Positions 1-7,438 of a stretch of DNA of 35,650 bases are shown piece after piece. This stretch comes from an uncultured Paraglaciecola sp. (GTDB lineage: Bacteria > Pseudomonadota > Gammaproteobacteria > Enterobacterales > Alteromonadaceae), in the NCBI GenBank assembly GCA_947498355.1, contig CANMKA010000036.1, positions 1 to 35,650 of the forward strand, in the 5' to 3' direction. Within the stretch, counting starts at the first letter, position 1. The number at the start of each line of letters is the position of its first letter. The position numbers and the translations under genes were made by a program. The notes below the pieces were generated by a model that ran no database searches, had not been told where the DNA came from, and saw nothing but the letters and a program-made list of their open reading frames with translations.

Positions 1-70
1 ATCTTCCCCTTAGTCGGGGTGATTCAGGTTTCTTTCAACCTGACGGGTTTGCCAGCTTCGCTGGGCAAAC
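1..70. other. Three consecutive hairpins beyond the pnp terminator
   Basis: Three inverted repeats follow one another with short gaps: CCCC/GGGG (6-9/16-19), TCAGGTT/AACCTGA (24-30/37-43), and GTTTGC-CAGC against GCTG-GGCAAAC (47-56/60-70, one bulge, loop of about three bases). They lie just past the pnp terminator. None is followed by a T-run on the strand that would make it a terminator. No open reading frame covers them. They could be part of a structured RNA or a repeat element that continues left of the window. I do not recognise the family. Confidence 0.45.
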
Positions 71-104
71 AAAAAAATGCCGCGCATCAAAGATGGGCGG
101 CATT
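70..104 (-). terminator. Rho-independent terminator of pnp
   Basis: On the minus strand an 8-bp stem (AATGCCGC/GCGGCATT, + strand 76-83 and 97-104) encloses a second 4-bp stem (CATC/GATG) around a 3-base loop, and is followed by a run of seven T. It lies 47 bases past the pnp stop. Stem quality and the T-run make this a convincing intrinsic terminator. Confidence 0.9.
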
Positions 105-150
105 CCTATACTAACTAAAAATACTCGTTATCGACGTTAGGCCAATAGCG

Positions 151-2268
151 TTATTCGTTACCTTCAGCAGGTGCTGCTGGTGCAGGTTTTTCAAGTAAAT
201 CTTTAATGCTCAAACGTACACGGTTCTGGCGGTCTATTTCAACCACTTTCACGTCTATGATTTGGCCTTCTTTCAAGAAGTCCGAAACCTTGTTAACACG
301 TTCGTGAGCAATCTGAGAAATGTGTACTAGGCCTTCTTTGCCCGGTAAAATTTCAACAAAAGCACCAAAATCAACAATACGCGTTACTTTACCAGAATAG
401 GTTTTACCTGCTTCTACTTCAGCAGTCACTTGCTCAATCTTACCAATAGCAATTTCGGCCTTGGCTAATTCAGTTGCAAAGATTTTGATCGTGCCATCGT
501 CTTCGATCTCGATATTACACTCAGACTCTTCAGTAATAGAACGGATCATTGCGCCGCCTTTACCAATAACGTCGCGGATCTTATCTTGATCAACTTTCAT
601 TGTGTAAATACGAGGAGCAAATTCAGACATTTCTTCACGATGACCAGAGATTGCCTGATCCATTACCCCCAAAATATGCAAACGTGCTTCTTTCGCCTGC
701 TTAAGAGCAACCTGCATGATTTCTTTGGTGATACCTTCAATCTTGATATCCATTTGTAATGCAGTGATACCACCAGTGGTGCCCGCAACTTTAAAGTCCA
801 TGTCACCTAAGTGATCTTCATCACCTAATATGTCTGAAAGTACGACGAAGTTCTCGTCGTTCTTTACTAAGCCCATGGCAATACCAGCAACCGATGCTTT
901 AATCGGTACACCTGCATCCATCAATGCCAAAGAGGTACCACATACAGATGCCATAGAAGAAGAACCATTTGATTCAGTGATTTCTGACACAACACGCACA
1001 ACGTATGGGAAATCTTTCTCAGACGGCATAACCGCTTGAATACCACGCTTAGCTAAACGACCGTGACCAATTTCGCGACGCTTAGGTGAGCCAACAAAGC
1101 CCGTTTCGCCAACACAGTATGGAGGGAAGTTATAGTGAAGCATGAAACGGCTGTCTTCTTTACCGTTTAAGCCATCAATCATCTGAGCGTCACGCTCTGT
1201 ACCTAAGGTAGCAGCAACAATTGCTTGGGTTTCACCACGAGTAAACAAAGCAGAACCGTGAGTACGAGGTAATAAACCCGTTGCTACGTCCAACGCACGG
1301 ATCATCGCAGGATCACGGCCATCAATACGAGGCTGACCCGCTAAGATACGAGAACGAACAACGTCGCTTTCTAGTTCGTGAACTAACTCAGAAACTTCTT
1401 TGGCGCTTTGCCCTTCGTCAGCTTCGGTAATCGCTGCAACAGTCTTCTCTGTTACTGCAACTATGGCGTCTTTACGCTCCATTTTGTCAGAAATTTGATA
1501 CGCTTCAGTAATTCCGGCTTCAGCTAATGCTTTGATTTTGTCTTTAAGTGCTGTGTTTTCAGCAACAGGTTGCCAGTCCCATTTAGGTGTATTCACTTCA
1601 GCAGCAAATTCGTTAACCGCAGTTACCACAGTTTGCATTTGCTCATGGCCGTACATTACGGCACCTAACATGATTTCTTCTGACAACACATCAGCTTCAG
1701 ATTCAACCATAAGTACAGCACTTTCAGTACCTGCTACTACTAGGTCAAGATCGCTGTCTGCTAGCTCAGAAGTACGCGTATTTAAGATGTACTGGCCATC
1801 TTTGTAGCCAACGCGCGCTGCACCAACTGGCCCATTAAATGGCATACCAGATACAGCTAGGGCTGCAGATGTACCAATTAGTGAAATAATATCTGTAGGG
1901 ATCTCTGGGTTAGCAGAAACAACCGTAACAATAATTTGAACTTCGTTCATGAATCCATCAGGAAATAATGGACGAATCGGACGGTCAATCAAGCGAGACG
2001 TGAGTGTTTCATACTCAGAAGGACGACCTTCACGCTTAAAGAATCCACCAGGAATTTTACCTGCAGCATAGGTTCTTTCTTGGTAGTTAACCGTTAGAGG
2101 AAAGAAGTCTTGACCTTCTTTCGTGTCTTTTTTACCAACAACAGAAACTAATACAGTCGTGTCGTCCATGCTAGCCATAACAGCAGCTGTAGCTTGGCGA
2201 GCAATTACGCCTGTTTCAAGAGTAACAGTATGCTGACCATACTGAAAAGATTTAGTAATAGGAGTCAT
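151..2268 (-). CDS. pnp: Polynucleotide phosphorylase
   Basis: 3'-5' phosphorolytic exoribonuclease that degrades mRNA to nucleoside diphosphates, and in enterobacteria is the exonuclease of the RNA degradosome. The 705-residue length is normal. Two RNase PH-like core domains (roughly residues 10-140 and 310-460) are followed by a KH domain with its GKGG loop (about 555-610) and a C-terminal S1 domain (about 620-690, GKVTRIVDFGAFVEILPGKE). A good Shine-Dalgarno (AAAGGA) precedes the ATG. A hairpin sits in the leader, as in E. coli, where RNase III cleaves a leader stem for autoregulation; whether that happens here is inference. The usual upstream partner rpsO is absent: the next upstream gene is a divergent GGDEF-EAL gene. 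Confidence 0.98.
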   Translation of the reverse strand: MTPITKSFQYGQHTVTLETGVIARQATAAVMASMDDTTVLVSVVGKKDTKEGQDFFPLTVNYQERTYAAGKIPGGFFKREGRPSEYETLTSRLIDRPIRPLFPDGFMNEVQIIVTVVSANPEIPTDIISLIGTSAALAVSGMPFNGPVGAARVGYKDGQYILNTRTSELADSDLDLVVAGTESAVLMVESEADVLSEEIMLGAVMYGHEQMQTVVTAVNEFAAEVNTPKWDWQPVAENTALKDKIKALAEAGITEAYQISDKMERKDAIVAVTEKTVAAITEADEGQSAKEVSELVHELESDVVRSRILAGQPRIDGRDPAMIRALDVATGLLPRTHGSALFTRGETQAIVAATLGTERDAQMIDGLNGKEDSRFMLHYNFPPYCVGETGFVGSPKRREIGHGRLAKRGIQAVMPSEKDFPYVVRVVSEITESNGSSSMASVCGTSLALMDAGVPIKASVAGIAMGLVKNDENFVVLSDILGDEDHLGDMDFKVAGTTGGITALQMDIKIEGITKEIMQVALKQAKEARLHILGVMDQAISGHREEMSEFAPRIYTMKVDQDKIRDVIGKGGAMIRSITEESECNIEIEDDGTIKIFATELAKAEIAIGKIEQVTAEVEAGKTYSGKVTRIVDFGAFVEILPGKEGLVHISQIAHERVNKVSDFLKEGQIIDVKVVEIDRQNRVRLSIKDLLEKPAPAAPAEGNE

Positions 2269-2293
2269 TTTTTTCCTTTATATTTTAAATCGC

Positions 2294-2316
2294 GAACAAC
2301 CACTATTGTGTTGTTC
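2294..2316 (-). promoter_or_regulatory. Hairpin in the pnp leader
   Basis: A 7-bp perfect stem (GAACAAC/GTTGTTC) with a 9-base loop lies 26 to 48 bases upstream of the pnp ATG. E. coli pnp is autoregulated through a leader stem-loop cut by RNase III. This shorter hairpin is in a comparable place, but its role is inferred. A TATACT-like -10 element at 2354-2359 (minus strand) could start this transcript, although I see no good -35. Confidence 0.4.
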
Positions 2317-2359
2317 ATTTTGCTTTCATATATCGCTTTTTAGTGCGGCGCATAGTATA

Positions 2360-2984
2360 GCGGCTCATCTTTAGTAAAAACAGTTATTTGACATGAATAT
2401 ACCGACAAAGTTGACCATCTAGTGGTTCATCATCTTGCATATTTAGTTGTTATCTAACCTGAACCCCAGATAAGAAGTCTCGTTTAAACTTAATTTATAC
2501 ATAAATTTCAGAACGTTAGTATATCGGGCAAAATTAATATTAATGTTATCTCGGTGACGAAATGTTTGTGTATCGAAAGGCGGATTTTCGTACGTAACAG
2601 CTGGTTATTTATTAATAGAGAACCCAATGGAGCTACGCGTAAAAGCGTGGCGTTATCGATGGGATTTGCTTGTCTGGGGTTTAAGTTATTTACTTTGTCT
2701 ATATTCCAAATACCAGCCCTAAAAATAATTCAATAATCTAGGGGCTGTTAATCTTTATTCAGTTTTTACTATTCAGAGAAAATCAGGTAGTTTCGTAAAA
2801 GTTGCAAAATTGTCATTAACAATTAACAATCACTTAGCTAACACATTGTGGTTTTTTAATTATCCCACTATCTTTGGTTAGCGGCTCGTTTTTAAAGGTT
2901 TCCTGTCAAGTGAAATCCGAGTTTATTCTTTTTTATCAGAGTATTGATAAAAAACTTTAAGTAATAAGTAGAGTGACGTAACGA
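2360..2984. other. Long AT-rich intergenic region without a convincing gene
   Basis: About 620 bases between pnp and the divergent GGDEF-EAL gene. The only reading frame of any size is a 60-codon plus-strand frame at 2554-2736; it lacks a good ribosome site, resembles nothing I know and is treated as non-coding. Small inverted repeats are present (CAGCCC/GGGCTG at 2714-2719/2742-2747; ACGC/GCGT at 2635-2638/2645-2648). No rpsO, tRNA or recognisable riboswitch is seen. A c-di-GMP riboswitch was looked for because of the downstream gene, but its conserved core was not found. Confidence 0.6.
2929..2954. promoter_or_regulatory. 26-bp inverted repeat in the leader of the GGDEF-EAL gene
   Basis: Perfect 10-bp arms TTTTTTATCA and TGATAAAAAA with a 6-base centre, ending 30 bases before the start codon of the downstream gene. 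It could be an operator for a dimeric regulator or a leader stem-loop. It is too AT-rich to call a terminator with confidence. Confidence 0.45.
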
Positions 2985-5024
2985 ATGCATTTGCGCCAAA
3001 TATTGACACACAAATTTGAAACCGCCCTACTGCTATTCGCAATATTGCTGTTGCTTGCCTTCAAATTTGGTCTACTCAAAAAAGAATACGACCTGCTCGA
3101 TCCTGATTCAGTAGCGGAATACAGTATTAAATTGGGAGAAGATGTTGAAGGCGAACTGACCTATTCAAATAACGAGATAAATTTCACCTGTCATCGCACT
3201 GATGCAAAAAAGAAAATAGTCTGTGGGGCGCTTTTAAAATTAACTGGGAGCCCCAAAAAAGGTATCGATTTTAGTTCCTACGATTATTTAGAAATTCAAG
3301 CCCACACTGAGTCTCCAGCAGTAGAAGATAGGCTCAGAATTGCCTTTAAAAACTTTCACCAAAACTATTCCTACTTAGACGAAGACCTAACCCATAAAGT
3401 TAACGCCTTTTTGAGTCAAAAATTAGTAAGTCACGCCCAAATAATGCCACTAGGGTTATTACGTGTTCAGCAGTGGTGGTTGAATATGTTCATGATCCCT
3501 TTAGAAGATAGCTTACCCGATATATCAAATACTGTGACTATTGATATTCTTGCTATGCAAAGAGGGCCAGTGGGCCTTTACGAAACTCGCATCACTAAAG
3601 CAACCATTCATGGTACTTACCTGAGTCAATCTGAGGTATTGGGGATAACCATTATTTGTGCCTTAATTGTGGCGTCACTGATGTTTCGTGAGGCTCGGCT
3701 CAATAAATCCATGGCAGGCACAGATTCTCTTACGGGCTTGATAAATCGCCAAGGTATGCAAACTTGGTTAAAACACCTACACCCTTCTCGTCAAAAGCCA
3801 ATACGTATGCACCTGTTTTTTATCGATGTCGACGACTTTAAAAAAGTTAACGACACACACGGACATAAAACGGGTGATGATTTATTAATTTTTATTAGCT
3901 CCCAAATTGTAGCTTGCTTAAAACAGTCAAAACTCGCCCGTAAAACGTGGCGCTTTGTGCGTTTATCTGGCGATGAATTCCTTATCATTGCGACCAAGAT
4001 AGATAATGACCAAGCTCACCATATTGCACGAAGTGTGGTTGCAGATATTTGTAAGTCCGTAAAACTTAAAGACGCAACCATTAAAAATAAAATCAGTATG
4101 GGGGTTGCCAGCGAATTAGTAGAATCAACAGATTTGCAGAGCTTGATCGAAAAAGCTGATGCTGCCATGTATGCCGCAAAAAATAACGGTAAAAGCCAAT
4201 ACAAATTTTATGATGAAACCCTAAGTTCTTCGTCCATGATTTATAAATCAGTGATGGATAAGTTGAATGATGCGGTGCAACAAGGCGACTTTGATTTACT
4301 TTTTTCACCTATATTTGATAGGCAATTTAACTCAGTTAATCATGTTGAGGTCGTATTAAATAGAGGGCGTTCTAAACTATGCAATTTATCAGCGTTGAAA
4401 TTAGCCACTCTTATTGAAGAATCTAACCATATTCACGCCTTAGACCGTTGGCTTATTAACCAAACCTGTATTTACATCAATAAAAACCGCAAACTACTGG
4501 AAGCCAGTAACCTTAAGTTTTATGTCAACGTATCAACCCTTGTATTTACTGAGTGCGATTTTTACGAATACCTGACAGGCCTGTTAGAAGAATACAATAT
4601 TCCAAGCCATTGGATTGGGCTGGAAATAGCGGAATCTGCTTTGCATAGTAAACAAGACGCCAGCTCAACTTGTTTAAGAAAACTCAATCAATTGGGTGTG
4701 GGAATAGCCCTAGACGACTTTGGCACGTCAAATACGATTTTGCATCAACTGGTAAACTACCCCGTACATAAGATTAAAATTAGACGCCCAATTACCCATA
4801 TTAACCAAGACGACAGAGACAATAAAATTGCCGATAGCCTTTTTTGTATTGCCAAAAACTATGGACTCGATGTGACAGTCACTAGTATCGATAGCCAAGA
4901 AGACTATCAGTTTTTCCATAAAAAGGAATTTAAGTATATACAAGGAAGCTTGCTTTCTCCTTTGCTGACCGGGCAAGAATTACTTGCAGAGTTAAGGTCC
5001 CAAACCTCAGTTTTGATTGACTAA
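2985..5024 (+). CDS. Membrane-bound GGDEF-EAL protein with degenerate EAL half
   Basis: Predicted cyclic-di-GMP signalling protein of 679 residues. A membrane segment (about 12-30), an extracytoplasmic domain (about 35-212, possibly a beta-sandwich sensor) and a second membrane segment (about 217-233) precede a GGDEF domain (245-410) and an EAL domain (420-670). The GGDEF signature is SGDEF (328-332), a variant that can be active; no RxxD inhibitory site lies at the expected place. The EAL half keeps E455 (EVV), N515, E547, DDFG (577-580), K598 and Q653, but EGVE is replaced by TSID (633-636) and the usual KID by KIR. Diguanylate cyclase activity with a poor or absent phosphodiesterase is my inference. 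The ribosome site is weak. It is monocistronic and convergent with fadH. Confidence 0.9.
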   Translation: MHLRQILTHKFETALLLFAILLLLAFKFGLLKKEYDLLDPDSVAEYSIKLGEDVEGELTYSNNEINFTCHRTDAKKKIVCGALLKLTGSPKKGIDFSSYDYLEIQAHTESPAVEDRLRIAFKNFHQNYSYLDEDLTHKVNAFLSQKLVSHAQIMPLGLLRVQQWWLNMFMIPLEDSLPDISNTVTIDILAMQRGPVGLYETRITKATIHGTYLSQSEVLGITIICALIVASLMFREARLNKSMAGTDSLTGLINRQGMQTWLKHLHPSRQKPIRMHLFFIDVDDFKKVNDTHGHKTGDDLLIFISSQIVACLKQSKLARKTWRFVRLSGDEFLIIATKIDNDQAHHIARSVVADICKSVKLKDATIKNKISMGVASELVESTDLQSLIEKADAAMYAAKNNGKSQYKFYDETLSSSSMIYKSVMDKLNDAVQQGDFDLLFSPIFDRQFNSVNHVEVVLNRGRSKLCNLSALKLATLIEESNHIHALDRWLINQTCIYINKNRKLLEASNLKFYVNVSTLVFTECDFYEYLTGLLEEYNIPSHWIGLEIAESALHSKQDASSTCLRKLNQLGVGIALDDFGTSNTILHQLVNYPVHKIKIRRPITHINQDDRDNKIADSLFCIAKNYGLDVTVTSIDSQEDYQFFHKKEFKYIQGSLLSPLLTGQELLAELRSQTSVLID

Positions 5025-5035
5025 CGCTTATCTAA

Positions 5036-5056
5036 CTTGGACTTTGCAAAGCCAAG
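5036..5056. terminator. Possible hairpin between convergent genes
   Basis: CTTGG/CCAAG arms (5036-5040/5052-5056) enclose an inner CTTTG/CAAAG palindrome. It lies just past the GGDEF-EAL stop and before the fadH stop. There is no T-run on either side, so it is a weak candidate for a shared 3' end. Confidence 0.3.
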
Positions 5057-5114
5057 TAAATTCCACTTCGCCATTTATCTATCTCATACAAGTAATTACA
5101 ACTCAGATGAGTAG

Positions 5115-7202
5115 CTATAACTTGGCAGCGACTCGGGTCCCTTGGTCGATAGCGCGCTTAGCATCTAATTCACTGGCTAAATCAGCGCCGCCGATGAGTT
5201 GATAAGGCAGGCGAAGACCTTGGACAATATCACGCAAAGGCTCTTGGCCCGCGCACACTACAATAGTGTCTACCGCTAGTAGTTGAGGCTTACCATTAAT
5301 AGAGATGTGCAAGCCTTGGTTATCTATTTTATCGTAACTTACACCCGCTAACATACTCACTCCTTTTTTAACTAACCCAGCTCTGTGGGCCCAACCCGTA
5401 GTTTTACCTAAGTTAGCCCCCACTTTGCTCGCTTTTCGTTGCAGCAACACTATCTCACGGGCAGACATGATTGGCTTAGCTTTTACACCTTCAATGCCAC
5501 CTCGCGCTGTGAATGTCATATCGATGCCCCATTCCTGCATAAAGAGCGGGATATTTTGGCTACTCCCTTCGCCACTGTGAGCGAGGTATTCGGCAACATC
5601 AAAACCAATCCCTCCTGCTCCCATGATTGCTACCTTTTGACCTACCTGCTTCTTATGCACAATGACATCTATATAATTCATGACATTTGGGCCATCAATG
5701 CCTTCTATGTCGGGACGACGCGGTTTAATTCCTGTTGCCACTAATACTTGGTCAAATTCAGCTTGATTCAAAACATTTGCAGTCACCTTTGTACCTAATT
5801 TAACCTCGACACCATATAGTGATAGTTGATTGGCAAAATATCTAAGGGTCTCATAAAACTCTTCTTTGCCAGGAATTTGCTTGGCAATATTAAATTGCCC
5901 GCCAATCTCATTGGCAGTGTCAAACAGGGTCACCTTATGGCCGCGCTTAGCGGCCGTTGTGGCAGCGGCTAAACCGGCTGGCCCTGCGCCAACTACGGCA
6001 ATGGTTAACGGAGTGAGACTAGGCTCAATTAACAACTCGGTTTCATGACATGCTCTAGGGTTAACCAAACAACTGGTCATTTTTCCTACAAATACATGAT
6101 CAAGGCAGGCTTGGTTACACCCTATGCAGGTATTAATGTGTTTAGCTTGATTGGCCTTAGCTTTGTTAACAAACTCAGGATCAGCCAAAAATGGCCTTGC
6201 CATAGAAACCAGATCGGCATCCCCTCTACTTAACACTTGCTCTGCAATATCTGGCATGTTGATACGATTGGTTGTGATAACAGGCACAGGTAAAGCCTGT
6301 TTAAACGCTTTAGTTACCCAAGTAAAGGCGGCTCTAGGCACTTTAGTAGCTACGGTTGGAATTCTGGCTTCATGCCAACCTATTCCTGTATTTATAAGGG
6401 TCGCACCTGCTTTTGCAACGGCTTGGCCTAATTGAACAATCTCATTGTAACTCGACCCTCCTTCAACTAAGTCGAGCATAGATAAGCGGTAAATAATAAT
6501 AAATTTGTCACCCACCGCGTCTCTTACTGCTTTTACTACATCAACAGGTAGACGCATGCGATTAGTGTAATCGCCCCCCCATTCATCGTCTCTGTGGTTG
6601 GTACGTGCAGCAACAAATTGATTTAAAAAGTACCCTTCGGAGCCCATTATTTCGACTCCATCGTAGCCTGCTTGCTGCGCCATTAATGCAGTATCGACAA
6701 AGTCTCGAATTTGTTTCTGGATGCCCGCTTCATCAAGGGCTATAGGTACATAAGGGTTAATTGGCGCTTGAATAGCCGATGGTGCAACTAAGTTAGGATT
6801 ATAGGCGTATCTACCCGTGTGCAAGATTTGCATACAAATTTTACAGTCAAATTGATGCACCGCATCCGTGACCACCTTATGCTGGGCAACTGCTTCTGGT
6901 GACGTTAAGCGATGGGTATTTTGATGCGTTCCTCCTTCATCATTTGGCCCTATGCCACCCGTTACAATAAGCCCAACGCCCCCTTTTGCGCGCTCTGATA
7001 AATAGGCCGCCATTCTGAGGTGGCCATTTTCAGCTTCTTCCAGCCCTGTATGCATAGAGCCCATAATGATTCGGTTTTTTAATTGGGTAAAACCAAGATC
7101 TAAAGGCGCAAAAATGTGGGGGTAAGGATGAGCTTGAGCAACAGATGCACACGCATGAGAATTCATAATTAAGTCGCCTTTAGAATGAGTAGCCAGAGTC
7201 AT
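5115..7202 (-). CDS. fadH: NADPH-dependent 2,4-dienoyl-CoA reductase
   Basis: Auxiliary beta-oxidation enzyme that reduces 2,4-dienoyl-CoA from unsaturated fatty acids with even-position double bonds, using FMN, FAD, 4Fe-4S and NADPH. The N-terminal old-yellow-enzyme barrel (about 28-350) has the catalytic-type Tyr191 (SEGYFLNQF) and His277 (GIGWHEARI). The cluster cysteines are 359, 362, 366 and 378 (CIGCNQAC...C), followed by a GAGPAG FAD motif (405-410) and a second nucleotide-binding GAGGIG motif. Length and motifs match E. coli FadH. The first ATG gives a 12-residue extension not seen in FadH; the ATG at 7166 has its own AAAGGCGA ribosome site and may be the real start. It sits back to back with an S9A peptidase gene. 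Regulation by the FadR encoded at 11357-12067 is plausible but no clear site was found. Confidence 0.95.
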   Translation of the reverse strand: MTLATHSKGDLIMNSHACASVAQAHPYPHIFAPLDLGFTQLKNRIIMGSMHTGLEEAENGHLRMAAYLSERAKGGVGLIVTGGIGPNDEGGTHQNTHRLTSPEAVAQHKVVTDAVHQFDCKICMQILHTGRYAYNPNLVAPSAIQAPINPYVPIALDEAGIQKQIRDFVDTALMAQQAGYDGVEIMGSEGYFLNQFVAARTNHRDDEWGGDYTNRMRLPVDVVKAVRDAVGDKFIIIYRLSMLDLVEGGSSYNEIVQLGQAVAKAGATLINTGIGWHEARIPTVATKVPRAAFTWVTKAFKQALPVPVITTNRINMPDIAEQVLSRGDADLVSMARPFLADPEFVNKAKANQAKHINTCIGCNQACLDHVFVGKMTSCLVNPRACHETELLIEPSLTPLTIAVVGAGPAGLAAATTAAKRGHKVTLFDTANEIGGQFNIAKQIPGKEEFYETLRYFANQLSLYGVEVKLGTKVTANVLNQAEFDQVLVATGIKPRRPDIEGIDGPNVMNYIDVIVHKKQVGQKVAIMGAGGIGFDVAEYLAHSGEGSSQNIPLFMQEWGIDMTFTARGGIEGVKAKPIMSAREIVLLQRKASKVGANLGKTTGWAHRAGLVKKGVSMLAGVSYDKIDNQGLHISINGKPQLLAVDTIVVCAGQEPLRDIVQGLRLPYQLIGGADLASELDAKRAIDQGTRVAAKL

Positions 7203-7341
7203 ACAATAGCTAACTCTCTACTCTTGATACAGTTTTTTTACATTTAGTATTAGAGAATAACGCAGGGTAAGACGGAATAATATGGCATTATTAGCCTAAT
7301 AATTTAATCGGTAACGCTGGAAAATAATCACACCAACTGTT

Positions 7342-7361
7342 AGGTTAATCCTGACTAACCT
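7342..7361. promoter_or_regulatory. Inverted repeat between fadH and the peptidase gene
   Basis: AGGTTA (7342-7347) and TAACCT (7356-7361) form a 6-bp inverted repeat with an 8-base spacer, 78 bases upstream of the peptidase start. It does not match the E. coli FadR consensus. It could be an operator in this divergent promoter region, but six bases are few and the call is tentative. Confidence 0.3.
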
Positions 7362-7438
7362 GTATACGTAAAGAACCTTTTAAATATAGGTATCTGACGA
7401 CGCAAAGAGAAAACTCCACCCGAGAAGGACATGGGTTT

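Noticed and set aside
2554..2736. 60-codon plus-strand frame in the pnp upstream gap
   Set aside because: No ribosome site, no recognisable family, and located in an AT-rich stretch; length is within chance.
2554..2760. Possible c-di-GMP riboswitch before the GGDEF-EAL gene
   Set aside because: The conserved core of the class I or II riboswitch (for example GACGCAAAGCC) is not present.
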